In this document: positions 26,713 through 34,850 of the stretch, piece after piece
Numbering within the stretch: position 1 is the stretch's first letter
Layout: each line of letters begins with the position of its first letter
Assembly (NCBI RefSeq): GCF_001553545.1
Contig: NZ_CP014227.1
Coordinates: forward strand, 248,001 to 312,000
From: Capnocytophaga haemolytica
Lineage (GTDB): Bacteria; Bacteroidota; Bacteroidia; Flavobacteriales; Flavobacteriaceae
Direction of reading: 5' to 3'
Length of the DNA: 64,000 bases
Position numbers and translations under genes: made by a program
The notes under the pieces: model-generated
What the model was told of the DNA's origin: nothing
Database searches by the model: none
Seen by the model: the letters and a program-made list of their open reading frames with translations, nothing else

Positions 26713-27573
26713 TTATACACTATACACTTCTCTCTCCCCTATAAGTGATAATCGGCGTTTGCGTAGGTATAAGCCTAAGAGGAGGAAGAGGGTCATCGGG
26801 ATAATGCCATAAGTGGGGGAGATGAGCAGTATCTTGTCATCGGGGATGTGGACAAAGCCTCCTGAGATGAGTGGGTTGAGGGCGTCCTCAACAGTGTGCA
26901 TTATAATGCAGAGCCAAAGGCTGCGGGTGAGGAAGAACATTTCCACAAAGAGGGGTGTCCAGCAGAAGGCTACTATCAGTGAATACAGTGCCATTGCGAC
27001 TTTGCCATAAGGGAAGAACATATTCAGGTAGTCCTCGCCTAAGAAGAAGAGGTAGTAAGGGATGTGCCATAGCCATACGATGGTGGCTACCACCCCGTAG
27101 AACAGCCAATCGCGCTTTATGAGCAGACTCACCTTAGGGGTGAGGTAGCCGCGCCATACGGATTCCTCAAAGATATTTTTGATGAACTCAAAGGCAATCC
27201 AAAAGCCAAAGATAGGCAGGTAAGCACTTAGGCTGAACTTTGAGGCATCAGCCCAGCCGAAACACACCCCTAATCCAATGGTGATTCCATAGATAACGGG
27301 GTAGACGAGTAGCGAGAGCAGATACCAACGCTTGTTGCCCTTCAGGTGAGGCGTTAGCCCCATATCCTTCCAGCCATCGCCACCGAAAGTTCTCAGGAGA
27401 ATAACGGTAATGAGCGGGCTGGCGATCCATAGTGCGGCGCCTATGGTATCGGGTTCGGTGTGCGCCCCTTGGTCGGGCAAAATACTGTCGATCCAACCGC
27501 CTATCCAGCCGATAAAGGCGGCTACAGCGGTGAAGATAAGGACGTTTCTCAATGTTTGTTTATGTGTCATCAT
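26713..27573 (-). CDS. CPBP-family intramembrane metalloprotease
   Basis: This 286-residue membrane protein has seven to eight hydrophobic segments. The CPBP/Abi motifs are visible: FEESVWRGYL (EExxxR), the His-containing VWLWHIPYYLF, and a last motif near MHTVEDALNP. Family members act as CAAX-type prenyl endopeptidases or bacteriocin self-immunity proteins. Two adjacent Met codons start the frame. It is divergent from the AraC gene. Confidence 0.82.
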   Translation of the reverse strand: MMTHKQTLRNVLIFTAVAAFIGWIGGWIDSILPDQGAHTEPDTIGAALWIASPLITVILLRTFGGDGWKDMGLTPHLKGNKRWYLLSLLVYPVIYGITIGLGVCFGWADASKFSLSAYLPIFGFWIAFEFIKNIFEESVWRGYLTPKVSLLIKRDWLFYGVVATIVWLWHIPYYLFFLGEDYLNMFFPYGKVAMALYSLIVAFCWTPLFVEMFFLTRSLWLCIIMHTVEDALNPLISGGFVHIPDDKILLISPTYGIIPMTLFLLLGLYLRKRRLSLIGEREVYSV

Positions 27574-27583
27574 TATAAAATAT

Positions 27584-27614
27584 TTTGTTAGTTACAATGT
27601 TTTTGCTACCTTTG
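27584..27614 (+). promoter_or_regulatory. Promoter of the AraC gene
   Basis: TTG at 27585-27587 and TACCTTTG at 27607-27614 have 19-base spacing. It overlaps the divergent CPBP promoter region. Confidence 0.6.
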
Positions 27615-27629
27615 CGGTGAAATACGGGG

Positions 27630-27637
27630 CAAAGGTA
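27630..27637 (-). promoter_or_regulatory. -7 box of the CPBP protease gene
   Basis: CAAAGGTA on the plus strand reads TACCTTTG on the minus strand, 57 bases before the CPBP start. Divergent -7 boxes are 15 bases apart, so regulation of both genes may be linked. Confidence 0.45.
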
Positions 27638-27702
27638 CAGCGATAGGTGTGTAATGCCTTTTATTTCGTTAGCAAATGCTTTTATCTCAATAGCCAAAAG
27701 AT

Positions 27703-28689
27703 ATGTTACACATCACAGGAGAAGATTTACAAGCGATGGCAATGGAGAAGCGCGAGGCTGATAAGCATAGTGAGGTTGCGCTTCAGCAGTCGTATAGTGC
27801 GCTTATGGACGATACGGATTGCTTTTCGCTGCAAACGCAAGAGGCGGGGACGCACTTTGTTTACCAATGGGCGATGACCTTCCCCGAGGCGGTGCATTTG
27901 GAGCAGCAGTGGGCGATCCCTTCGGTGCGCTTTTGCTTTATAGACAAGGCGGCGAAAGGCTTTGCTATCCATACGCACGAGGTAGCGGAGCGCACGCTCT
28001 TTGAGGGGCAGTATCATCTCTTTTTCAGTAAGGAAGAATGTTATTCCAAGGAGACTTTTGCCGCGGATAGTCCTTACAGTTTGCGCTCTGTGGCTGTCTC
28101 GGGGGCACAGTTTGAGGCAATGGCACTGCGGTATCCTGAGGTGTTTAGTGTGCACTTTGAGCGTTACGATACGGGGGAGAACTTTTTCTTGCCACTGCAA
28201 CACAGTCCTGCCAAAGCAGCGATACTGCGTGAGCTTGTGGGGCAATTGCAGTGTGCGCCTGCGTTGGGAGTTGCTGCCAAGGCGTATGCCGATGCGAAGC
28301 TGTTGGAACTTTTCTTACATCTCTTTACTGTTGAGAGTGCTGTGCCTGCTTATAAGTACTGCAAAAGGGCTGCCGACCGTGAATGTATGGGTGAAGTGGT
28401 GCGGCTTATCACTGCCGACTTGCTGCATACGCCTTCCATTGCAGAGTTGGCGCGAGCGGTAGGGCTTAACGAGAAGAAACTGTGTTATGGCTTTAAAGAA
28501 CTCTATGGCACTACGGTTTACGGGTATCTCTTTGAGCACAAGATGCAATTGGCGCGAAGGCTGCTCACCACCACCGACCGCAGTGTAAAGGAAATCGCGT
28601 GGGAGTGCGGTTATGATGACTCTTCACACTTTTCAGTGGCGTTTAAAAGGCGGTGGGGGGAGACAGCGTCAGGGGTCAGAGGGCAGTAG
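27703..28689 (+). CDS. AraC-family transcriptional regulator
   Basis: This 328-residue protein has an N-terminal sensing domain of about 220 residues without clear family signature. A C-terminal AraC DNA-binding domain (residues about 225-320) follows: HTPSIAELARAVGLNEKKLC, then GYLFEHKMQLARRLLTTTDR and SVKEIAWECGYDDSSHFSVA, with FKRRWGETAS. All helix-turn-helix landmarks are intact. It probably regulates the divergent CPBP gene or itself. Confidence 0.85.
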   Translation: MLHITGEDLQAMAMEKREADKHSEVALQQSYSALMDDTDCFSLQTQEAGTHFVYQWAMTFPEAVHLEQQWAIPSVRFCFIDKAAKGFAIHTHEVAERTLFEGQYHLFFSKEECYSKETFAADSPYSLRSVAVSGAQFEAMALRYPEVFSVHFERYDTGENFFLPLQHSPAKAAILRELVGQLQCAPALGVAAKAYADAKLLELFLHLFTVESAVPAYKYCKRAADRECMGEVVRLITADLLHTPSIAELARAVGLNEKKLCYGFKELYGTTVYGYLFEHKMQLARRLLTTTDRSVKEIAWECGYDDSSHFSVAFKRRWGETASGVRGQ

Positions 28690-28839
28690 TCAGAGATCAG
28701 ACCGTAGGACGACATCCTGTGCAACGTATATACTGAATAAAGCTAGCTGTAAGTTGAGAAAAACAACTAAGTTAATTGATATGTATCTATTTGGTTATAA
28801 GGTAGTTTCAAAATAAGTATTAAAATTCTTTCTTTTTTA

Positions 28840-28873
28840 TTGTAATTTATCGTTTATTTTTTTAATACCTTTG
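28840..28873 (+). promoter_or_regulatory. Promoter of the 28.9-kb small gene
   Basis: TTG at 28840-28842 and TACCTTTG at 28866-28873 have 23-base spacing; the start codon lies 28 bases downstream. The preceding 28690-28839 holds no gene but has GTCAGAG/GATCAG words near 28668-28700. Confidence 0.5.
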
Positions 28874-28900
28874 TGGTACTAATTTTAAACTATTATTTTT

Positions 28901-29317
28901 ATGACAGGAGCAGAATTACAAAAGATAATTGACGACTATTGTGTAATGGCAAGTAATACCGTGCCAGGGTTCTTATTTATGGGGGTAATGAGCTATTCCG
29001 ATGGTTCTATGATTTCAAAAGTGAGCAATGGTACCCCCTTTGCAAAGATTATTGAGGACGATATTTCTTCAATGTTATTGGTTATTCATAAGGTGAGAAG
29101 TGTGATTACTTCCAGCCAAGGGGTTGTTGAGATGAAAATGGAGCTTATTCATATTGAGACAGACAAAGTAATTTATATCATCTCAGTAAGTAATACAGGG
29201 GATTACTTTTCTATACTTGTCTTAGATAGAGATAAGGCAAATGTAGGTATCGCCCGCGCTATGTACTACAAAGGTAAACAGATATTGTACAAAGCTGTTA
29301 GTGAATTAGAAAGCTAA
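28901..29317 (+). CDS. Roadblock/LC7-like small cytoplasmic protein (tentative)
   Basis: This 138-residue protein has no signal peptide. The alternation of helices and strands (LQKIIDDYCVMASNTVPGFL, FMGVMSYSDGSMI, IEDDISSMLLVIHKVRSVI, VIYIISVSNTGDYFSILVLD) resembles the profilin-like Roadblock/LC7 fold, but I cannot name the family with certainty. It is a single-gene unit with promoter and long terminator. Confidence 0.5.
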   Translation: MTGAELQKIIDDYCVMASNTVPGFLFMGVMSYSDGSMISKVSNGTPFAKIIEDDISSMLLVIHKVRSVITSSQGVVEMKMELIHIETDKVIYIISVSNTGDYFSILVLDRDKANVGIARAMYYKGKQILYKAVSELES

Positions 29318-29333
29318 AATGCTCCCCTTAATT

Positions 29334-29416
29334 AAAGGCTACCTAAAAGGTCTTGCAGTATGTGACTAAATAAATAAACTAATGTTACAAGTAGACTTTT
29401 TGGATAGCCTTTTTTG
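29334..29416 (+). terminator. Long imperfect terminator hairpin
   Basis: AAAGGCTACCTAAAAGGTCTT (from about 29334) pairs imperfectly with GTAGACTTTTTGGATAGCCTTT before a T run ending near 29416. The arm shares GGCTACCTAA with the GG-peptide terminator at 15381. Confidence 0.55.
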
Positions 29417-29449
29417 TAATATATCCATCCTTTGTAGTTTTTAAATCAG

Positions 29450-30460
29450 ATGAATGTACTTTTAACAGCTTTTGGAATGAGCGGAAGACTCTTCCACGCA
29501 CCTTTTATTGCGACGCACCCACATTTTAAGCTCTACGGGGTCGTGGAGCGTCATACCCCGCAAGCCCAAAGCCTTTACCCCGAGGCAAAACACTTCAGCA
29601 GTGTAGCTGAGGGGCTTGCGGACCCTGCAATTGATCTGGTAGTGGTCAATACCCCTGTGCAAACCCATTATGAGTACACCCGTGCGGCTCTTTTGGTAGG
29701 CAAACACGTCCTAGTGGAAAAACCCTTTACGGTCAATGCTGATGAGGCTGCCGATTTGGTGCGCCTTGCAGCCGAGAAGGCACTCAGTCTTACAGTATAC
29801 CAAAATCGCCGCTACGATGGTGATTTTCTAAAAGTAAAAGAAATAGTGGCAAGTGGCGTATTGGGCGATCTCAAGCAAGTGGAGATGCGCTTCGACCGCT
29901 TTCGCCCAACACTCAGTGCCAAAGCACACAAGGAGACCGCCGAGGCTGGTGGGGGAACGCTGCACGACCTTGGCGCACATCTCATTGACCAAGCCTTGGT
30001 GCTTTTTGGTACACCGCAGCGCATTGCTGCCGATCTCGGTTATATGCGCGAAGGCACGCTCACGAACGACTATTTTGAGATCCTTTTACACTACCCTAAG
30101 GAGCTACGCGTGCGCCTTATCTCCACTACTTTTGCCCTTGAACGGCAATGGGAATACAAACTCCACGGCACTAAAGGCAGCTTTTTGCAGCAGCGTTTTG
30201 ATGCACAAGAAGAGGCTTTGGATAAGGGCGCAAAACCTTCTTTCTCCAAATGGTTACCAAAAGTAAGTGCACCGAATGGGATACTTCACACCCTTGATAA
30301 ACGCGAAGAAACGACCGCCCAGCAGGGTAACTATATGCATTTTTACGAGGCACTCTATCAGCATCTCGCTTGCGGGGCAAAGAACCCCGTGCCTGCTACT
30401 GAGGCACTTGAAGTAATACGCGTGATTGATTTGTCAAAAAATGCTATCTTTGCAGTGTAA
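29450..30460 (+). CDS. Gfo/Idh/MocA-family oxidoreductase
   Basis: This 336-residue NAD(P)-dependent dehydrogenase has an N-terminal Rossmann start (VLLTAFGMSGRLFHAPFI), the signature HVLVEKPFT (about residue 85), and the C-terminal domain with GGTLHDLGAHLIDQAL, the usual active-site region. Members oxidise or reduce sugars and related polyols, or reduce biliverdin; the pattern is closest to the sugar-type YvaA/YhhX group. It ends 53 bases before the HxlR regulator. Confidence 0.87.
   Translation: MNVLLTAFGMSGRLFHAPFIATHPHFKLYGVVERHTPQAQSLYPEAKHFSSVAEGLADPAIDLVVVNTPVQTHYEYTRAALLVGKHVLVEKPFTVNADEAADLVRLAAEKALSLTVYQNRRYDGDFLKVKEIVASGVLGDLKQVEMRFDRFRPTLSAKAHKETAEAGGGTLHDLGAHLIDQALVLFGTPQRIAADLGYMREGTLTNDYFEILLHYPKELRVRLISTTFALERQWEYKLHGTKGSFLQQRFDAQEEALDKGAKPSFSKWLPKVSAPNGILHTLDKREETTAQQGNYMHFYEALYQHLACGAKNPVPATEALEVIRVIDLSKNAIFAV
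30426..30452 (+). promoter_or_regulatory. Possible promoter of the HxlR gene
   Basis: TTG at 30426-30428 and TATCTTTG at 30445-30452 have 16-base spacing and lie inside the 3' end of the oxidoreductase gene. Spacing is slightly short. Confidence 0.35.
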
Positions 30461-30513
30461 ATGCTGTTAGGGGTATACGTATATTTAGTTAGTAATGGAA
30501 TAATCAGTTTTTT

Positions 30514-30876
30514 ATGGAGGTAAAAAAAGAAGTCGCTCCCTATAATTCTGTAGAGCGCTCTATCAGTGAAGATGCGGATCTGACCTATGGTTTAGATCTT
30601 ATTGGGAGCAAATGGAAGTTACTTATCATTCGTAAGCTAAGCAATGGAGCCTTGCGTTTTGGGGAAATTAAGCAACGGCTGCCCCAACTAAGTGAGCGGA
30701 TGCTTACTGTACATTTGCGTCAGTTGCAAGAGGCTGGGTTGGTGAGGCGACACGCCTATAACGAGGTGCCACCAAGGGTGGAATATGAACTAACCTATAT
30801 CACCACTGAGCTTTTTCCTGCGCTGGTGGTGTTTAGGGAATGGGCGGCTAAGTATAAACGCTTGAATCAGAAATGA
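30514..30876 (+). CDS. HxlR-family winged-helix regulator
   Basis: This 120-residue protein has the HxlR pattern: YGLDLIGSKWKLLIIRKLSN, GALRFGEIKQRLPQLSERML, and VHLRQLQEAGLVRRHAYNEV with PPRVEYELT. These regulators often control adjacent oxidoreductases in response to redox or aldehydes, so the Gfo/Idh gene upstream is the likely target. Confidence 0.88.
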   Translation: MEVKKEVAPYNSVERSISEDADLTYGLDLIGSKWKLLIIRKLSNGALRFGEIKQRLPQLSERMLTVHLRQLQEAGLVRRHAYNEVPPRVEYELTYITTELFPALVVFREWAAKYKRLNQK

Positions 30877-31036
30877 AATAACTCGTGAGTGGATCTGCTC
30901 TTTATGTTATTACTGTATTCCAAGGGTTAGGTGTCAGTAGCCTTACCGATATAAAACGTTATTAGCTACATACAAGATAAGTATATCGGTTTGGTACATT
31001 AGGTAATAGCTTTAAAGGTATTCTCATTATATATTG

Positions 31037-31076
31037 AAAAACAGCCTAAGCGAATAGTGCGCTTAGGCTGTTTTTG
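31037..31076. terminator. Bidirectional terminator between HxlR and the TPM operon
   Basis: A perfect 16-bp stem AAAAACAGCCTAAGCG (31037-31052) pairs with 31060-31075, with A and T runs on the two sides. The rest of 30877-31143 has no gene. Confidence 0.85.
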
Positions 31077-31143
31077 TGTTTTCCTAATAAATAATCGGTA
31101 TAATTATCGTACGTTCAGTTAATTCTTTCTAGGTTGCTATGGA

Positions 31144-31965
31144 TTACCAACTACCGCTGGCACCGCCACCGCCGCCCATACCGCCACCAAAACCGCCGAA
31201 GCCTCCGCTGCTCCCACCACCGAAGCTACCAAAGCCGCCTGATGAGAAACCACCGCCACTGCTACGCCCTAAGCTGGAGAGCATAATGATATCGAAGAGG
31301 TCTAAGCCGCGTGAGTTATTGCCGTTGCCGCCGCCTTTATTGCCGCGTTTTATGGCTAAGATAAATAGCAACGCGATGACTACAAAGACGAATATAGCAG
31401 CAAAGATGTCTTTAGCATCATTCACTGCGGTGCGCTTATCGGCTTTATAAGTGCCTTGTAGCACCTGCATAATGGAAGTAGTGGCCGCATCAAAGCCTGT
31501 GTAATAGTCGCCACGCTTAAAGGAGGGTATCATATCTTGCTCAATAATTTGCCGACTCAACGCATCGGTCAGATAGCTCTCTACCCCATAACCTGTGGAG
31601 ATAGCTACCTTGCGGCTCTCAGCAGCCATTAGTATCAGCACGCCATTGTCTTTCCCTTTCTGACCAATGCCCCACTTGGTAAGCAGTTGTGCCGCCTCGT
31701 AGTTAATATCATCGTCTACTGTCCGCACTATGGCAATGACAATACCCGTGGAGGTGCTATCGGCGTAGGAGCGCAGTTTCTCATTGAGGGCTGCCCGATC
31801 GCTCTGGGAAAGCAACCCCACATAGTCCTGCACCGCCTCAACTTTGTTCTTTAAGGCAGGAAGGTTTTGCGCCGCAACGAATTGCAGACAGAAGAATAGT
31901 GCACAGAGAATGGTGCACAGTGCATGGTGCTTAGCTTTTAATATGTTGCTTTTAGCTTTTAGCAT
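31144..31965 (-). CDS. TPM-domain protein 1 with Gly-rich tail
   Basis: This 273-residue protein has an N-terminal signal peptide preceded by a basic stretch, then a TPM (YgcG-like) domain at residues about 35-185 (VQDYVGLLSQSDRAALNEKL, GIVIAIVRTVDDDINYEAAQ, NGVLILMAAESRKVAISTGYG). One transmembrane helix follows (about 198-215) and then a tail of Gly and Ser ending GGGGGASGSW. It sits last in a LemA-TPM operon. Its first 170 residues are nearly the same as those of the next gene upstream (490-bp direct repeat). Confidence 0.82.
   Translation of the reverse strand: MLKAKSNILKAKHHALCTILCALFFCLQFVAAQNLPALKNKVEAVQDYVGLLSQSDRAALNEKLRSYADSTSTGIVIAIVRTVDDDINYEAAQLLTKWGIGQKGKDNGVLILMAAESRKVAISTGYGVESYLTDALSRQIIEQDMIPSFKRGDYYTGFDAATTSIMQVLQGTYKADKRTAVNDAKDIFAAIFVFVVIALLFILAIKRGNKGGGNGNNSRGLDLFDIIMLSSLGRSSGGGFSSGGFGSFGGGSSGGFGGFGGGMGGGGGASGSW
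31451..31940 (-). repeat. 490-bp direct repeat, copy a
   Basis: The DNA for the TPM domain and signal peptide of TPM protein 1 is repeated at 32404-32893 with the same length and only scattered substitutions. Recombination would fuse the two TPM genes with loss of 953 bp. Confidence 0.75.
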
Positions 31966-31991
31966 AAGATTCTTTTTTATATTAATTTAGC

Positions 31992-32909
31992 TTACCAACT
32001 ACCACTGGCTCCCCCGCCCCCACTACGTCCTCCTCCAAAGCTACTTGAGGAAGAGCTACTTGAACTCCGAGAGCTGCTACTTCCTGAACGGCTATAGGTA
32101 GTGCTATCCTCATCTGTACTGTAATGTTGAGCATTAATAATAGTGAATGCTTCTAAGAAAGTTATGTGTCCTCTTTTTCCTTTTGCTTTTATCTCTTTAT
32201 TTTTCTCCCTCTGATAACGCCACGCCTCTAATAGTCGTAGACTTAGACTAAGCAACGAAAAGAACAAGAAAAGAATGAAAAAAGTAGAAAACCTCTCAAA
32301 AGCCTCTAATAACTCATTCCAAAATGAAGAGGAAGCACTATCTCCCCCTATGATATAGTTTTGTGAGTTATCCACATACTTATCAGTAGCACTCGGCTTA
32401 AAAGTGCCTTGTAGCACCTGCATAATGGAAGTGGTTGCCGCATCAAAGCCTGCGTAATAGTCACCACGCTTAAAGGCAGGGATCATATCCTGCTCAATAA
32501 TCTGCTTGCAAAGGGCATCGGTAAGAATGCTTTCAACTCCATAGCCTGTGGAGATGGCTACGCGCCTACTCTCAGCTGCCATTAGTATCAGCGCGCCATT
32601 GTCCTTACCTTTCTGACCAACGCCCCACTTGGTAAGCAGTTGTGCCGCCTCGTAGTTAATATCATCGTCTACTGTCCCCACTATGGCAATGACGATACCC
32701 GTGGAGGTGCTATCGGTGTACGACCTCAGCTTCTCATTGAGAGCTGTGCGATCGCTCTCGGAAAGCAAACCCACATAGTCCTGCACCGCCTCAGCTTTGT
32801 TCTTTAAGGCAGGAAGGTTTTGTGCTGTAGCGAATTGAAGGCAGAAGAATAGTGCACAGTACATAATGCATAGTGCATAGTACTTAGCTTTTAGCATATA
32901 GCTTTTCAT
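31992..32909 (-). CDS. TPM-domain protein 2 with Ser-rich tail
   Basis: This 305-residue paralog has the same signal peptide type and TPM domain as the downstream gene. A different middle part holds one transmembrane helix (about 205-225) and a basic cytoplasmic-like segment, and the low-complexity Ser tail ends GGGGASGSW. TPM proteins are thought to act on membrane-protein quality control together with LemA or rhomboid proteins; the exact role is not settled. Confidence 0.82.
   Translation of the reverse strand: MKSYMLKAKYYALCIMYCALFFCLQFATAQNLPALKNKAEAVQDYVGLLSESDRTALNEKLRSYTDSTSTGIVIAIVGTVDDDINYEAAQLLTKWGVGQKGKDNGALILMAAESRRVAISTGYGVESILTDALCKQIIEQDMIPAFKRGDYYAGFDAATTSIMQVLQGTFKPSATDKYVDNSQNYIIGGDSASSSFWNELLEAFERFSTFFILFLFFSLLSLSLRLLEAWRYQREKNKEIKAKGKRGHITFLEAFTIINAQHYSTDEDSTTYSRSGSSSSRSSSSSSSSSFGGGRSGGGGASGSW
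32404..32893 (-). repeat. 490-bp direct repeat, copy b
   Basis: This is the partner of 31451-31940, in the same orientation. Outside the repeat the two genes diverge completely apart from the GGASGSW end. Confidence 0.75.
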
Positions 32910-32934
32910 TTCTACTTAGATAAGGGTTTAAACA

Positions 32935-33426
32935 TCAACCCACAGAAATCTCATCGGGGAGCTCATTAACATCGTCTTCTTGCACAGGGAAATACGCTTT
33001 GAGCTTCTCACCAGCCATTAAGATACCCGCCTCTAAGCCCTCAGCAAATTGCCCCTTGCGGAAATGTACCCCGAGCACTTGCTTTACTTCCTCCCAAAAG
33101 CCCTCGGGCACAGTTTTGTTGATACCCTCATCACCATAGATAGCAAACTGCTTTGCGGCAACTGCCACATAGAAGAGCACCCCATTGCGCTGGGTAGTCT
33201 GCTCCATTTTAAGATGATGAAACACCTCCACTGCACGCACCAAGACGGCATCAGGTGTGGGGTCTGAGGTCTGGGGTGTGGGGCGTGAACTGACGCCTGA
33301 CGCCTCATCCCTCAAGCCTGACTCCAAATGCACCCGTATCTCCCCTGAGGTATTTGCCTCAGCAGTGCGAATAGCAGCGATCACCTGTGCCTCCCCAGTA
33401 GCGGTAAGGAAATCTGCAACCTTCAT
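32935..33426 (-). CDS. Short TPM-domain protein
   Basis: This 163-residue cytoplasmic TPM-like protein has no signal peptide. The domain pattern is TGEAQVIAAIRTAEANTSGE, VEVFHHLKMEQTTQRNGVLF and FAIYGDEGINKTV. Between VHLESG and AVEVFHHL an extra segment of about 27 residues, including SSRPTPQTSDPTPD, interrupts the normal spacing; it is encoded by an intergenic-type repeat word. It starts directly after the LemA stop (33427), so the two are coupled. Confidence 0.78.
   Translation of the reverse strand: MKVADFLTATGEAQVIAAIRTAEANTSGEIRVHLESGLRDEASGVSSRPTPQTSDPTPDAVLVRAVEVFHHLKMEQTTQRNGVLFYVAVAAKQFAIYGDEGINKTVPEGFWEEVKQVLGVHFRKGQFAEGLEAGILMAGEKLKAYFPVQEDDVNELPDEISVG
33266..33282 (-). repeat. 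Repeat word inside the short TPM gene
   Basis: The 17-mer GAGGTCTGGGGTGTGGG occurs here and again at 51573-51589 in an unrelated gene, in both cases coding for PTPQTS on the minus strand. Flanking words (GGTGTGGGGTCTGAGGTCTG) are also repeat-like. Confidence 0.75.
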
Positions 33427-34026
33427 TTAGTTAAAATTAAAGTTTACCTCTGGAGCTTTCTCTGCACCTGCCTGAGCCTTGAAGAGCGGCATCTTTGTTC
33501 TGCCTGAGAAGCTGGCAATAATGCTATTAGGGAACAGCTCAATATAAGTGTTGTACTGCTTAGCCGCCTCGTTAAAGCGGGTGCGCTCTATGTTGATGCG
33601 GTTCTCAGTGCCCTCTATCTGCGATTGCAATTGCAAAAAGTTCTGATTTGCCTTCAAGTCGGGATACTTTTCAACGGTTACCAATAGGCGCGAGAGTGCG
33701 GAAGTAAGTCCAGATTGTGCTTCTTGGAACTGTGCTACAGTCTCAGGCGTGAGCTTAGAGGCATCAATATTCACCGAAGTGGCTTTGGCACGGGCTTCTA
33801 CTACTTCCTTGAGTGTATTGCGCTCGAAGTCGGCGGCACCTTGCACGGTTTTCACGAGGTTACCGATGAGGTCAGCACGGCGTTGATAGGCGGTTTCTAC
33901 ATTCGCCCACTGCGCTTCGGCAGTGTTCTTCAGGCGCACCATCTCATTGCTTTTGCTCACCCAAAAGGAGCCAATTATAAATACAAGCCCTACGAGGACT
34001 AAAATAACTACTAATGATTTTTTCAT
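33427..34026 (-). CDS. LemA family protein
   Basis: This 199-residue protein has one N-terminal transmembrane segment (residues about 4-22) and then the LemA pattern: NEMVRLKNTAEAQWANVETA, YQRRADLIGNLVKTVQGAAD, and FNEAAKQYNTYIELFPNSII. The body is a long antiparallel helical bundle. LemA genes are usually next to TPM genes, as here. It is the first gene of a four-gene leftward operon. Confidence 0.92.
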   Translation of the reverse strand: MKKSLVVILVLVGLVFIIGSFWVSKSNEMVRLKNTAEAQWANVETAYQRRADLIGNLVKTVQGAADFERNTLKEVVEARAKATSVNIDASKLTPETVAQFQEAQSGLTSALSRLLVTVEKYPDLKANQNFLQLQSQIEGTENRINIERTRFNEAAKQYNTYIELFPNSIIASFSGRTKMPLFKAQAGAEKAPEVNFNFN

Positions 34027-34118
34027 ATATGCTTATTTTTAATTGTTTACAAAATAGAAATTAGAAAATGAGGAATTAGAAATTAGAAGTCAGCTCATTA
34101 CTCATTACTCTCTACTTA

Positions 34119-34850
34119 TTACTCTCTGCTCTCTTTCCAATAATAACTATCGGGGTAGACCCTCTTACCAAATATGGCAGTGCCTACGCGCACGATGGTA
34201 GCTCCTTCTTCAATGGCAATCTCAAGGTCGCCACTCATACCCATTGAAAGCTCTTCCATCACCACCCCTGGCAGCCCTAAGGCGGCTATCTCGCCCTGCA
34301 AACGCCGCAAGAGCTGAAAGCACACGCGCACTTTCTCTTCTTCCGCACTGAAAAGCCCTATGGTCATCAGTCCTTTGATGTGCAGGCGGTCGCACTGGGC
34401 TACGGCTCTTGCCAAGTCCAAAGCCTTGTCGGGTGCCACGCCGTACTTGCTCTCCTCAGCTGAGGTATTCACCTGCAAGAGCACATCGAGGTGCTTATCC
34501 TCTGTGGCTAACCTCTGCTGCAATTTCTGTGCCAAATCAAGCCTATCTACCGACTCCACACAACTCACGCCATAGCGCAGTATCTCCTTGACCTTATTGG
34601 TTTGCAGATGCCCAATAAAGTGATTGGTATGCGGCACATCGCTCAGCGCCTCATACTTCTCTTTAAGCTCCTGCACCTTATTCTCAGCGATGAGCGTATA
34701 GCCCGCCGCGAAAGCCACTTTGATGCGTTCTGGAGTAACCGTCTTGGTCGCCAAGAGCAGCTTCACTTCCTCACGCGCCCTTCCTGCACGCTCGCACGCC
34801 ACAGTGATGCGCGCCTCTATTTGCTTGATATTCTCTATAATATGTTCCAT
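34119..34850 (-). CDS. yggS: YggS-family PLP homeostasis protein
   Basis: This 243-residue cytoplasmic protein binds pyridoxal phosphate and helps keep free PLP low. It shows LLLATKTVTPERIKVAFAAG (PLP-lysine region), ENKVQELKEKYE, HFIGHLQTNK, LLQVNTSAEESKYG and ELSMGMSGDLEIAIEEGATI with VRVGTAIFG. I use ATG 34850 (MEHIIENI) because the family starts there. That start lies inside the upstream gene, giving an overlap of about 80 bases. Confidence 0.9.
   Translation of the reverse strand: MEHIIENIKQIEARITVACERAGRAREEVKLLLATKTVTPERIKVAFAAGYTLIAENKVQELKEKYEALSDVPHTNHFIGHLQTNKVKEILRYGVSCVESVDRLDLAQKLQQRLATEDKHLDVLLQVNTSAEESKYGVAPDKALDLARAVAQCDRLHIKGLMTIGLFSAEEEKVRVCFQLLRRLQGEIAALGLPGVVMEELSMGMSGDLEIAIEEGATIVRVGTAIFGKRVYPDSYYWKESRE

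Noticed and set aside
27727..28245. Minus-strand frame of 172 codons
   Set aside because: It is very basic, lacks family pattern and lies fully inside the AraC gene, whose domains are clear.
31139..31450. Plus-strand Pro-rich reading frame of 103 codons
   Set aside because: It is the antisense of the Gly-rich tail of TPM protein 1; its composition is explained by the real gene.
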